64,000 nt of DNA from Owenia fusiformis (lineage: Eukaryota; Annelida; Polychaeta; Sabellida; Oweniidae). This document shows, in pieces, positions 25,501 through 40,500 of this stretch (position 1 is its first letter; each line of letters opens with the position of its first letter). The position numbers and the translations under genes were made by a program. The stretch covers positions 23,567,936 to 23,631,935 of the forward strand of contig CAIIXF020000006.1 in assembly GCA_903813345.2 (NCBI GenBank). The letters are read 5' to 3'. The notes beneath the pieces were generated by a model. The model did no database searches. It saw only the letters and a program-made list of their open reading frames with translations, and had not been told where the DNA came from.

Positions 25501-28500
25501 TCATCTTGATTTGAATTACAGTTTTTCAACACGTACTAGAATTTTCACTTGCATAATTAGAATGCTATAAGATAAAACCAATGCATTATATATAAACTTA
25601 AATTAAATATTAATAGTTAATTACATGTAGTAGAAAATAATGCTTTACACTGTACAATGTAGTGAGTATGGTAGAAAAGAAGTTGAAGGTATTATTTGTA
25701 GAAAAATGAAAAAAAATGATTTGAACATTTATCCTATACTGAGAACGTATAAATTGTTCAAAAATTGAAATTAGATAATAAAAAGTATAGGTTGGTGATA
25801 AGTAGATTTCGAATGAGTTCCTATCGATTGTCAATTGAGACTGGAAGACATGCAAAGCCAAAACCAAATCCTAGAGACGAGAAAGATTATGCAATACCTG
25901 TAAACATATAGAGGATGAGTGTCATTTCCTTTTAACTTGTACAAAGAATGATGAGCATAGACAATTATTGTACACAAAGGCTAGTGCAATTTTAAGTAAC
26001 TTTGACCTCAATAGTGAAAATTTATTTGTCAATCTCATTTCCAGTAAAAATTTAACATTACAAAGACACTTTGGAAAATTCATTTATCATTCATTTAAGA
26101 ATTTATAGTCAGAGAGCAGGGTATGTCCACCACACTTTAATGTAACATTGTAACCTTGTCCTTTCATCATGATGTATGCTACCTTTTATTTTTGTTTTTT
26201 GTATATCTCGTATATATTTTTGTACTTTTGCTTTAGTTAGTATTTGTAGTTTAGATATTTAGTTTTTCATAGTTATGACTAATATTATCATGTTATGATA
26301 CAAGATGTCAATAAAAGTTATATATACAGCAAAGTATTTGATGATGTAAAATTGTAAACATAATTATTAAAATCATCAAAAATTCAAACATGAATTAAAA
26401 TTCAATTAGTTTAGACAATATAAATGAATGATAGTACTTATAGGATTCAATATTCAATATAATAGTAATTCAGTCTTCCATGGGTACTTAGTTGCACTAG
26501 GCCATATTTATAGAGAAGAAGTAGATACAAAGTAGTTATTCACAAGAAGAAATTTTATATTGGAATTTAGAATATATGTGATACAAAGTCAAATTACGCA
26601 ATCTAGACATAATGAAAACAATCTTTAGCAGAAAATCATAAAACCACCCACAATATTCTTATCTAATAACCACAAAAGAGATACTTATCAAGATATATTT
26701 GACCAACAGTTCAAACACCAAAAGTTGTGTACATGATAGGGTAAGATAACTAAGCTGTGAATCATAGAGGAAACTAAGCTTCTAAATAGAGTTTTGTGAT
26801 TTGAGTTTGGCCTTATTGTTACTAGAAATTGAATTTGGTAATATTCCTTCAAAGTTTTGTAAAAACGTCATTTTAATGGTTAAAATGCTAGCAATAAAAC
26901 CACGAAACACTGTTATAATATCAGGTTAGATCATTCTCAATTAAACTTTCTTAGATTGAACTTTGGTGTGCCAATTACATTTTGAGTGGAATAGCAATTT
27001 GCAATGACTGGTTTTGATATAATCTTGTGTAATGAATGAAGCTTTGCAATATTTGAAAATGGTTATCATACACATGAAGTTCACAGTCTGATCAAATTTG
27101 TAATTTAATAAGATTCCAAGATGATACCTAAGCCTAAAATCCATATTTTGGTTAATGTGATATTTGAATTGTATTTGTTCTTCTTTAATATACTGCGCTC
27201 AAAATTGTTTTGACTGTTTAAAACTTATGTTTTTCACTTTTATTTCAGTTTTCAGTTTTACATGGAATTGAAATAAATAAAATATAGATATACATAGTAA
27301 ATTAAAAACATCTGTTGATAACTCCATCTAAGTAGGTTGATTAATGTGACACATTCCTGGTATCAGAACTTTGGTATCAGCTTTTGCAAGGAAGCAAAAA
27401 ATAAGCTGTCAATTAAGCATGATATATCTTGTCCTTGAAACTTGTTATAAACCCAATACATGTATGGCTTCATTGTAATCATTGGAATGTGAACAGTCTT
27501 TCCACAACTATAAGTGTAGATGAATCTTGCTATAAACTGCTAAGGCTTTATTGTTACTTTTCTCAATGATGCCATATAATTCAATGACTTCAAATTCACC
27601 TCTACATAATACTTCCAGCTTAGCTACATGTTACTTTCCATACACACTGTAGTACTTGCTTCAGTGAGTAGATTGTGTTACATGATGGCATACAAAAGAA
27701 ATTATTCAGGGGTTTTCTGGTAGTTATGTCATGTCTTAATTTTCCATGTCCACACTTAGTGATGTTTTTTTAAATTTAGATTTTGGTTTACTTTTACAGA
27801 GTTCTTGTAGTGGTAATTATTTATTTGACATTCTTGTTTTATTATGACTCTATCTTCTACAAATGAAATATGAATATGTTCAGTGACTGTGTAATTTTGG
27901 TGGTACATATCTCTTGATTGCACATTTAACCCAACAGCCATTTAATCTTTTTTTGATGTTTTGAACCTTTGAATTTAAGCAGTACATGTCAAATATTATA
28001 TTGAATTCATTGGAGCCATTTCGAATACAAAGGCATAATAATTGCCCTACCTACCATATTTCTATTTAATAATTATTAAGCTTGGTCATGAACTTACATT
28101 GAAACATGCTTTATTTTTTATTTAAATTGAGCTTGAGTATTGTTTTAACTAAAATAAATTAACAATACAATTAATACAGTTTAAACAATATCTTGAAGGA
28201 ACCACTCAAGTGTGGTCTAATAGTAAGGGGTGGTTCAGAGGATGGTACAAACATTCAAATGCAGTGAATGTGTAGATTATCAAAAGTTTTGTTAATAAAA
28301 CTATTTATGTAATTGGTGGATTTGGCAAAGTTTTGCATCTCAAATTCAAAATAAAATTCTTGGTAATAGGTCCAATCGGTTTTTCAAAACATATTTATTA
28401 TTTTGGTTATATGATGTAGTTTTCAGTAATAATAATTGTTTCTTTACAGTTATCATAATACATGATCACACTAGAATTGAAACTAGGCCATATATCAACA

Positions 28501-31500
28501 TTGAGATTGGAGAACATTTTTCTGCAAACATACTCAATGACATAAAAAATTATACAAATATGGGGCCACAAAAATGTGTTCCCTGTAGGTACTCTTACAG
28601 AAAGGCGATTTTATTAAGAAGTCATTGAAGCATGTGCTGATGAGATGCTCACTATAGACAAAGAGTGTGTTCACTAAAGAAATTAGTTCACTATTTCTGT
28701 AACTTTTGTTTTGTTAGTTTTTAATTATTAACTATAACAATTTATCAGAGTATACCTATTTATGTGTAAGGATCTAATAAAAAATCTGTTCAGACTGGAT
28801 GTGATGACCCTTTGGACTAATTCAGCTTACAATCTTCTTGCTACACAGAATCACTTGGATCAAATTTAAATATTTTTTCTTTTTTAATTAGTTTGTAATA
28901 ATTATCAATGTTTGAATATTTAAATCATTTTAAGAGCTAGTCTGAGGAAGCAGTAAGTTGTTCCATGACCTTAAATAATTAATGGAAACATAGAACTCTG
29001 GTCACCTATATCTTCAATTTGATGGATCTTCTCAAACTTTCAGAAAAAAAATGATGTTTCATATCATAACGTATTTGTGAAACAACCCCTCTTAAAACAC
29101 ATCTCTGAAATATATGTTCAAATAGAAATATCTGTGTTCACATAAAGTAATTTTATGCAACACACTATTGTAGCACACCTCCACTGTTAGTGTTCCATTA
29201 TCAAAACCATAACATGCTGCTTGACCATAACATCCTTTACCACTCTGCATGTACAGGGTGTTCCAGAACTCATAATAATTTTATGAGCGAGATATAAGGC
29301 ATGGATGATTTTTCTTCAAACTTACACTTATTTTACAGTCATTGAGGAATAACTGATATGAATTTCAGGCACATTAGCTTTCATATTTCTGAATTTACTG
29401 ACATTTGAATTCTGCATCACCAGACACCCCGAAGTTCTCAGAAACACAACAATTAGGTTACATTTTTTCTCAACTATACAATATACAGCAATTTTTTATA
29501 TTATATAAGATAAGACAAGCATTTCCTCATATTTATAAAGATTTATCAAGCACTTTGAGAAAGATGTAGAATTCAAATGTCAATAAATTTGGAAATATAA
29601 AAGTTATGTGCCTGATATTCATGTTAGCTACTCCTCAATGTATGTTTAATAAGTGCACCAAAGGACCACAAGTTGTTTGTAGAATGAATCGTGGGAGTTT
29701 TTCATGCATTTTGCTTATGTTTTTCATAAAAAAATCAGTATACTTGACATTATAATAAAGGAGAACCCCCGATAAGGAGAGCTTTTTAGAAGGACATTGC
29801 TTTTTTTATTCTGGATGTGATCATCATGGAAGTTTAACACTACATCAGAGATGATCTTAGATATTAGGTGATCTTAGATATTCCCAAAAACAACTTGTGT
29901 GATATAAAAATTGCTTTTTAAGAACATTTTTTGCAAGGCAATGAACTAGTTTTTAAGGTTAGACTCTTTATTTGTGGTTAAAATCCGTGTATGGCCTGAT
30001 GGGATAGGAACAAAGTGTCACAGTTGTAAGACACCTATTTATCTGAACTCTTAGCAAATAGAAAGAAATCAATGGGCTTCCCTAGAAATATGTTTTTGAG
30101 ACCTTTTCCATTCATGAGAATGACGGAATAATGGAACCAATTCGTAAAAAATTCTTAAAATATATTTCTGGTGGAGCGCCCATCGATTTCTTTACGAAAA
30201 CTCAGACGTTGCTTCATTATGTTACTTAGCCACATTCTACTTTGCTCGTACAGTAATGGGAAAGTTATTGATTTTAAGCAAAATGTAACGGTTAAATATG
30301 GAAAATTGAATTTTATCGCTTCACAAAAACCGTTCTTCAAACGCACGTTTTAATAATTTGAAGAAAATATATCAGCATGTATAAATTCACCTCATTTCTA
30401 AAAGTATGTTAAAATTTCATGATGATCACTTCCAGAATAAAAAATAGTTGTGTCCTTCTAAAAAGCTCTCCTTATCGGGGGTTCTCCTTTGAACTTATGA
30501 TATACCAAATTAAGCACAATTAAATTCCCCATCCACTGGTATATAATATGACATGTTTTTGTTATATCTTATTAAAATGAATTTCCCATATTTTGGTATA
30601 TAACACGTGTGAAATCTTAAATACTTCTAAGAATGACACAAAGTGTCCCATTTTTGTTGCCTACCCTGTAGTTATTTAACCTTATGGGGCTACATCTGTA
30701 AAGCAAGCTAGTCCCTTATTAATGTCTGTATGAAGGTATACATTAGATAATATCCTTTTATTGAATTTCAGGTGATATTTGAAACTGAAGAATGGGAAAG
30801 AGTTCACATTGACTTTTTTAATAGTGACAACATGTATGCGTGCCAATTCAAGGATTGCCATAATTCAAGCTCGTTTGTTGCAAGATACAATATGGAAAAG
30901 GCTTCCCAAATCAAAGGGCAACTTGAGCCAAATATGTCAGAAAAAGACAAAGAGACCAATTTGGAAGAAAAAGCCATGAAAATCAAGTTGGGAAAGATTG
31001 CGTCACACTACATAGGCATACATACCATCTCACTTGGTCATTTAAAAGCCAGTGATATGGTCAGATCTTTAGATGATGCAAATGTCAGAGCCATCGCAAA
31101 GTCCTTTGAGATGAGTGTGACACAATGTGGAGATGTGCCAGCATTGACTGTGAATGTAGGAATACGTAATGCTGATGAATATGATACATCACTGCAGCAC
31201 ACAATAATAGATGGAAATCACCGTTTCGCAGCAGCAAAGGTGGCGGGAACACCATCTATGTTTCAGTGTAGGGTTTACTATAATCTATCCCCTGCATTGT
31301 CGATTCCACTGGGCATACAACAAAATGATAACAATATTAGAGCCAAGCCTATGTGTGATCTAGAGCTCATTGCTATTATAAGAAAAAGATTGGAGAGACA
31401 AGGGGATATACAACAAAAAGAAGTGGCAGCACCAGTACCAGAAACGTACACGGATATATATTCAGATCTCCTGGTGACAACAGTGAGTATACATTTTTGT

Positions 31501-34500
31501 TGATTAAAATTGATTGATTAAAAACCAATTTCAACTTTTGTTAAAAATTTTATTGAACTTTTCTTTGCTTTACAGAGTAGCAAATCCCAACAAGCAATTG
31601 CACTATATTCATAAATTGATATGTGTCACAAAGTAAAATCCATTATCAGCTCTACCCCTAATTTGTAAATATTAAATAAGCACCTTCACGCCCGTTGATC
31701 AGACAAAATGAACAGAGGGGGATCAGACCATTTTGATAGCAAATTCAACAAATCTTGAAGATTTATTATTTTAAGAAAAAGTTTACAATTGCATTGCAAA
31801 ATGAATAGGCGCGGTATATAGGGAAATATGTAAGGTCTTATATGATTTTTTTAACCAATAGGCTTATAAGATATAAGATCTATTGAAAAAGGTGCAGCGT
31901 CACCATCATGCAATTGTCAATGTTTTTGTTACGCGGAATATGGCATACTCACCTGTGGTATGTGGCATATTCCGCAGGAGAGTATGGCATATTCCGCAGT
32001 GGATATGCGATACATTGATTTCAGTGAATACCTGATACTCACTCTCCTGTAGAATATGGCATACTCAGCGGCGGAATATGCCTTATACCGCAGGTGAAAG
32101 CGCGATACAGAAAGCCTTGATTTGATGAAAAGATTTAGTGAAAAGAATCGATTCTAAATGTAAAATTATGCTGGATTACCAATATTGTTAGCGCTTCGAG
32201 TACTTATATATGAATCTTGGATTGATTAAGTACATTTATTACAATACTGGTACCACTTTATTGTATAAGTTGATATTCATGTAATCATTGCACTGACCTG
32301 TTGATTCAGTAATCATTATGATAGTTTATAAACATTAGCCTGTTGGTTCAATCGATGAAATTGACAACTGCGTACTTCCGTATCACATTATCATTGGTTA
32401 GTGAGTATGCCATATATCGCAGGTGAATCTGTCATACAGCGCAAGTGAATATGCCATATTTGTTGCGGAATATGACATATATTTGTATCCTGTTTACCGC
32501 GTAACAGTTTTTGCTATAAATCAAGCATCAGGAGTCTTCACAACTTGTTAAAAATACTTGTAATTCATTATTATCACAAAATTAATGTCATTGCTTGCTT
32601 TGTAAAATATGTTACCATAATCATATGTTATATAAAAAATAATCAAAAATAATTAAAACTGAATGGAGGGTGATCAATATGTATACAAGACAAGACAATG
32701 TATATGTTACTTGACCAGCTATTTTCCTATAATTCTCCTCCAGTTCAATGGTGTTGTAGGAGAAATGGCGAAATTTGGAGTAATAGGAAAATAGGTCAAG
32801 TAACACATATAGATTCACCCATTGTTCAATTCCCCCCTCCGTTAAGTTTTAATTATTTGATTATTTTTTATATAACGTATGGTAGCATATTTTTCAAAAC
32901 CAGCAATGACATTAATTTTGTGATGATAACGCCACTTACAAATATTCTTAACAAGTCGTGAAGACCCCTGTTGCTTGATTTATAGCAAAAACATTGACAC
33001 TTGCATGTAGGTGACGCTGCACCTTTTTTAATAGATCTTATATGTTAGAAGCAAATTGGTTAAAAATCATAGAAGACCTTACATATTTTGTCCGATCACC
33101 GGGTGTGACCATTGGGGGGTATTAGGGGAACACTTCATAAAGATGAGCTCATGTAAAATAATGTAAGCATAATTTTAAGGGATCACTCAATTATAGCGAA
33201 ATCCTACTGTGGGCAGCATTTTTGAAAGGACCACTGAAGGTATCGCAACAAATTTTAGACTGTCAATGTTGAATTTCGGCTATTTTCTTAGGATTTAAAC
33301 AGGTGCATATGTTAGGCCAATGCATTAACTCCAGGGCAAGCCCTCATAGAGGTGATAAAATAATTTGGAAAGGTGCAAAGTTGCAAACACCCCACCATCA
33401 TGTTTTTTCAGAAATGTTGTTCTGATTTTCGTCCCTTTTCACCCCTGTTTTTAATGTTTGATGCATCAATATGTTGCATTTTGAGACAAAGTTAACCTCT
33501 TAAAAAGGAAAAATTTACTCATTTAGGATAAGTGGAAAACAATATTTCCCATGTTATTTTCCTTAGGGAAAACTCATGGAATCTATTGTTTTCAGCTTAG
33601 TTTTGGTCACCCATAATTGATAGCATTAAAAATCCTGCATGAATCATATTTTCCTTTAAAGAGGTTAACCTTGTCTTAAAACGCAATACTTTTATACTTT
33701 TGGAACACCCTGTACCACATAACAGTGGCGTAAAGGACCGAAAATCAGGACAACATTTCAGGAAAAAACTTGATGGTGGGGTGTTCTAGCACATTCCCTG
33801 TGTCAAAGTCCAAATCATTTTATCATCTCTATCAGTAATTGTCCTCGAGTTATGGATTGGCCTAGCATATGCACCTGTTCAAATCATCAGAACATAGCCA
33901 AAATCCAACATATGACTGTCTGAAATCTGTTGCGATACCTTCCGTGGTCCTTTCTGTATTAGATATTTAATATGTGCAATCATGTGAATTGATATGATAT
34001 CAATGATTATTTTAGAGAGCACAAAAAAAGAAGATCAGCCCAATTATGAATATTTCGAAGTTCAGCCAAAGATGTTGGGACATACTTAAACCTATATTCT
34101 CAAGAACAACCAAGGCCTCAAAATATAACTGCCTCTGTAATCTATCTGAGCATGATGTATTTGAGTGTCTCACAACATATAGAAATGAGGGCTACGACCA
34201 CAATGTTTTGAAGGAAAAATGTTCAACATTCAAGATCAAGAGAACACCAAAAGAAAATATAAGAGAAAGGGTATGTGGGGTTCTGCACCATTTGTCCATT
34301 TAAGCCCCATAATAATTAATAAAAGGAATCATTTATTGAAAATATTATTATAAAAAATATTGTTATTAAAATTTGAGAATGTTATTATCAAAATACATGT
34401 ATCAATTTTAAATATAAAAAATAAATATTTTCTAAAAATTGTAGCATACAGAGATGAAAATATCTGTTGTGGAAGGTGTCATGACGGCGCATATGGGGCA

Positions 34501-37500
34501 ACACAATCTGAGGCCCCATTCAATTGTGTTTTCTATTGATGGCCTGTCAGCTAAATTAACTCCAGGGAAAATGAACAAAGATTTCATAGAGAAACTTAGT
34601 CAGCTGAATGAAAGTCAGGTAATTTACACATATGTTAGCATACATAGTTTATTTCTCTTGACATGCAATGTCAAGATCTAACAACATGTATACATGTCAT
34701 AAAATACAGATAAATTGACTAGGGAATTCAGTAACCTTGTTGGAAGCAATTTAAATAATGCTTAAATTGAGCAAAGAATTTAATAATCATTTTGAAAGCA
34801 ATTTAAGATTCTGTTTAAATTGTAAGATATTAGATCACAATTATAAGGATACTTAGGATACCATAAAAATTGCCATAAAACTGCAATCTTATCTATTATT
34901 GCAAGACATGTACAGATACTCATACATGAGCATCAATAGTCTATAGTAAAGAGTAAAAACCATTGAAAATATTTAACTTTGTATTTTATAGCAAAATAAT
35001 TCTCATAGTAGAATTATTGGCACCAACAAAAATGACAACAAAGATAAACAAACAGTATCAACAAGTAAGTTTCAAAGGTTGTGCAACTTGATAGAGAAAT
35101 TAACAAAGTTGAGTTCATTGTCAGGCCAGAAGTTCCCCTTCTTAAAACTAAATGGTTTTGGGCTTTAATTTCAAGGTTCCAAATAATTTAAGTTAAGAAA
35201 ATTAATAATCAATGAAAGATTTCAATATACTTTTTAGTTTGAGTTTGGACAAACTGTTTTTTAATATTTGTATCTTTAGGAATGTTGCCTGATGTAAGTG
35301 ATGCTGGTGGTTTTGAATCCAGTGATGATGCAGGAGTTATAACATACAATTCAACCACAAAAATAACCAAAAATGGTAAGTAAATTCACAATATTTCGTT
35401 TTATTAAATTTGTTGTTGTTGTTGTTTTATTAAATGATAACAACTTTTATTTAATTTTGATCTTTTTCACATTTTGTTATTTCGTTAGCCTATTAAAATG
35501 TATATGAAAAGTGTGCAGCAGTGTAAAAAGAGAAAACACTATCTAAAAATAAATAGAAACTAACAAAAATTAATATTGTATTTTTTATTATATTATAGAC
35601 TATTATATCTTTATTATATTATATGTTAATATTATTTAAGCTATAATACATTGATATCCTCTTAATCTGATATTATTTTCTTCAAGGGAAGAGGAAGTTA
35701 ATATATGTTAATATTATTTAAGCTATAATACATTGATATCCTCTTAATTAGATATTATTTTCTTCAAGGGAAGAGGAAGTTAAGCAGCTCTTCCAACCAT
35801 GATGAAAATTCTCTCCCCATTGCTTGGAATCCCAAGCCTAAAAAAAGTAAGTAACCTCACGCTTTTGTGAAATGCCTTGATTTTTGAACTTTATAATTCA
35901 CAGCCAAACAAACAAAGATGATCTATCATGTAATAATTACGTATGAAAGTAATAAACATAATTAGTATGTCAGCTGCATGTACATTCAGTTGTGATGAAC
36001 TTATCTATATAATTCTATCAATTTTATTGAGGATTGTCTTTTTTATATTTAAATTAAAAATATCTCTTTTAGGGAAGGATGAAAACCCAGTCAAATGCTT
36101 ACTATGTTCCAAGCAATGTGAAAGTGCTGCACTTCTTAGAGAACATTCAAAAATCCACACTGTTGGTGAGTTTCACATCGAAATATATTTAAAATTCGTT
36201 CTTAAATTGCTATATATTATTTTAACTGAAACTGTTATTATACTATTACTCCACTAGTGTTCCAAAGCAAAAGTTTATAGTTGCAATATTTAATGTACAA
36301 TTCTTGAGCATCAGCCCTTAGCATAATAATGATTCAATTCTGAGCTTAGTTCAGAATAATGTCTGATTCTATCAGTTGTTACCAACATTTTGAAGAGGTC
36401 ATACTGAATCTAAAACTTCCTGTTTAAAAAACCCTATTTTAACCAATTAGAATTGAATTGAAAAATACATGTCTTTGATATCCAATATGTTTTTTTGTTG
36501 TATTTTTGATATATTGTTATGATGTTAGAGGAGGGAAATAGGTTGGTTATGGTCCATTTCCTTATTTAGAGTCATACTCCTTACTGAAATCCTCATTTTC
36601 TTAAGACACTGGTTGATTAGCCTCAACGAATAGAAAAATATTTTACTTAGCATATCTAAAATAAGCCAAGGTGAACTTTAATAGGAGTTTTCACCCCGTT
36701 TCCAGCTTTTGGTACAATATACAATATGTTACGTTTCTTATGAGATCATTTAATATTAACACATTATTATTCTAGGGTTAAAAAGCCAGTATGAAGATTC
36801 TACTGATGGATATAAAGAAGATCAAGGTATTACAACAATATGATAATTATGCTTTCAAATGTAGATATAGAGGCGCTGTTATCCATTTACTTGTCTGTTA
36901 AGTTATAGTTCAAGTGAAGTCTATCCAAAATAATGCTTTGTAGATATTACGGCTCTGATTAAACATATCTCTGATGAATTTCAATGAATTTGTTTGTATA
37001 TGCTGACATCTGAGAGGCACTGGAATATAAGGCCTGATTTCACGCTTTTTTCATGAAACAAACATAAAATCACTTTCTAGAAAACCCTTGGAAATCATGA
37101 TTAATATTCATTGGAATAATATTAAGCGCATAATTGTATCTTATTCTGCAAGCTCAGGCCTCAATGAACACATGATAGGGCATCACATGAACTCATACAG
37201 GTGTATATTTTGCCAAAAGTAGATAGTACTGAAATTAATACATGTTGAAATTGATGATTTGATTTTGTTCAATGTGATTCAGTACTCGATAATTTTTTTC
37301 TAATTATTCAAAAAAAACATATGTCTTTCTATATTTGAAATTATATGAGAAGTATGTAAACATTTCATTTAGGTCATTCTTACAATTCTAAACTATTATT
37401 CTACTATAGTACTTTATGTTTTTGGCGCTTGGTTTTATGGTAAAGACTTCTCAAAATATATTCCTATTATTATGTAGTCTTGTTGAAAAGTATGGTGCAC

Positions 37501-40500
37501 ATTTGTCAAATTACATTTATCATTAGGAAATATTTCTAAATAGAGACATTATGAGAACTTTATGGTCAACCCTCTAAAATTCATAGTACACTAGCTAGGA
37601 ACATACATTCTTTACTTAATAAAACTTTATTATAGATACATATGTGGGACTTGGATATGAACCAGATGCGCAAAGTAACAGTTCCTCCCCAGTCTTTCCA
37701 TCATTCAGTGATGAAGTTTTATCCCCCTTTCCCTCAACATCTCAAAGCAGTAATGAAGACAATGTAGAATGTAAGTTATAATTACTTTATTACCTCTTAC
37801 AATAGACAAAGAGGTTCAGTTTTGACCTGATAGTCACATTTAATAGACATTCAAAATTAACAATTATTGCTACATGAGTGTTTTGGATTTAACTGCCTCT
37901 TGTAACATCTGCAATTATCACATTCAATTTTCTCATTTAGGTATGAAGAGCAATGATCACGGGTATGGCTTTATTACAAAAAACACTCCAACACTACAAC
38001 CTTCAAAAACAAAAGGTAATTAATTTTTCATTCAATACAAATAAGCAATACAACTTCAGTATGAATGAAATGTCCCTTGGTGTTCCGTTCTTTGATTGTG
38101 ATATTGGTTCTCAATTGGAGGGGGAGGAAGAGGGGGTATTAGACATTATTTCTTCTCACGCTAGATTATGGTTTTGGGATAATTTAGGATATATCTGTTT
38201 CTAATGACAGATTTACATTGAGATTTTGCTTTATTGCTGAGATTCTAAACAGTTTCGGTCCTTCATCTCGCCATTTGTTGGTAAGTTATTTATCATTTGT
38301 GTACCATGATCTCAAAAGTGAATCAAAAGTGAATCAAAATGATATGTAATAATATAATATGGCATAACATTGCTGCACTAGTTCATTATGTTCCTTCCTT
38401 TTCTTTTTAAATGGTCATTACTATTATGTATTGTAACTAGATAACGGCAACTCCGCGGAGTAGCAAATCCCAACGAACAAAATATCAATTACCGAATTCC
38501 AATCAATTATACTCATTACTTTGGTTGAAAATGAAAAAATTAGATTTTAGAATTCCGAATTCCTGCAAAGCAGCCATTTTGAATTTTCTGAGGTACAAAT
38601 CTGAAAAATAATACCATAATTGTGATCTACTCCAAAATTCCTTCAATTTGAGTATAATATAGCCATACTTTGAAGGGATCGAAAAATTATTGCGAAATCA
38701 TACATTAGACGGCCATTTTGAATTTTACGAGGCTCGAATCAGAAAAAAGATACAATATTTGCAATCTACTCTTAATTGCCTTTCATTTGAGTATAATGAA
38801 GCTATACTTCAGAAAGATCTAAAAATTAGCGAAAATTTCTGTTTTCCTGTCCCCCCATACATGGCCCCTGGGGGTCAGGATGAAAAACACGGAATATATG
38901 TGAAATAGATAAATGTTGTGAATACACTACCAAAATTTCAAACACTAATATTAATTACTTTTGTTTAGAATGAAAAATTTATGATTTTTGCGAAAAAGTC
39001 CCGTCATTTTTAAAGCGGCGGCCATCTTGAAAAAAACTTGCGTAAAACTATTCACCAATTTACATCTTTCCACTAAATATGAAGAAAATCTGTCAACTAG
39101 TATTTGAGTTATCTTCCGGACAGACGGACGGACTGACTGACTGACGGACAGACGGACGGACGGAGGGCTTCACTATATCACGAACGAAGTTCGTTGGGAT
39201 AACTATACCATACTCAGTCAATTATGTGTTTAAAATTAAATGAATTACAAGAAATAAATGTTTAAATAAATGGCGATGGATTATATAGTAGTGTTTTACT
39301 TTTTATCTGATGCTTTTAGGGCTCAAAAGACAACTTGATTATGCTTCCAATAAGCCTGGTAAAGATTGTAATAATCATGGGGAGATTGAGACTGGTACTA
39401 TGGCAGACAAAAATGATCGAAGTAAGTCATCTATCATGAATCTTATCATGAATTATTAGCCTCAAATAGACTTCAACAAAAATATCATAATTCTCTCTCT
39501 TAATCTATCTAATACTTGAATATTAAATTCAATGTAGGTAGTACACATAAACAAAGATCCACCGATGACAGACCAGCACCAAGTGGTCCAACTACAACCA
39601 ATGAGGCAAATTTAAGACAAGAAAAGAAAAAAGGTAAGACTATTAATTTCAAAAGATTATTATAATTAGACTCCAGATGCAATGAAACATATTTTCAAAT
39701 GAATCCCTAAACGGTTTGGCTGGAAACCTGTAGACAAGCCTTGACAGACAAGATTTTAGGACGGAAAATCCAAAATGCCCGCCCTAACATTTACCCAGAA
39801 TGCCGAAAAACTAATCAGTTCTGAACTTTCATAGGAAGAAACATCCCTGAGAATTTCAAATGAATCCCTCAAACGGTTTGGCTGGAAACCTGTAGACAAG
39901 CCTTGACAGACAAGATTTTCGGACGGAAAATCCAAAATGCCCACCTGAACATTTACCCAGAATGCCGAAAAACTAGTCAGTTCTAAACTTTCAAAGGTAG
40001 AAACATCCCTGAGAATTTCAAATGAATCCCAATAACGGTTTGGCTGGAAACCTGTAGACAAGATTATTCGGGACGCCCGCCCGCCTCCCTAACCGCCCGC
40101 CCAACCACCCGGCAAACTGATTACAATATAGCACCCTAGGGTGCGATAATAATTTATTAATTTTAAATTGGAATTCAAAACACAAATCGACTTATGGATA
40201 TTTGTACATTGTTGTGAAAAATAATTCTGTTAGCATAAATATTTCATTTGTTCTCTATTCCAGAAATTGATACAGCATTTAAAGAAGTAAAAGACAAGCT
40301 TAGGGATATAAGTTATGGAAGGATTGCATACTGGAGACACAAAAAGTATTTGCGTGGACAAGCATCCAGTAAGTATTATGTGCTGTAACACTTTTTGACC
40401 AACCAACTAGAAAATATGCACTCTGTGGAGTAGCAAATCCCTCTGAACAAAATATACTTTATTAGACTCCATATTGAAAGGTAAAAGAGTTGATTTCTTA

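Noticed and set aside
30155-30353. Overlapping ~60-codon frames on both strands
   Set aside because: They lie inside the TIR element at 29757-30491; no homology is recognised.
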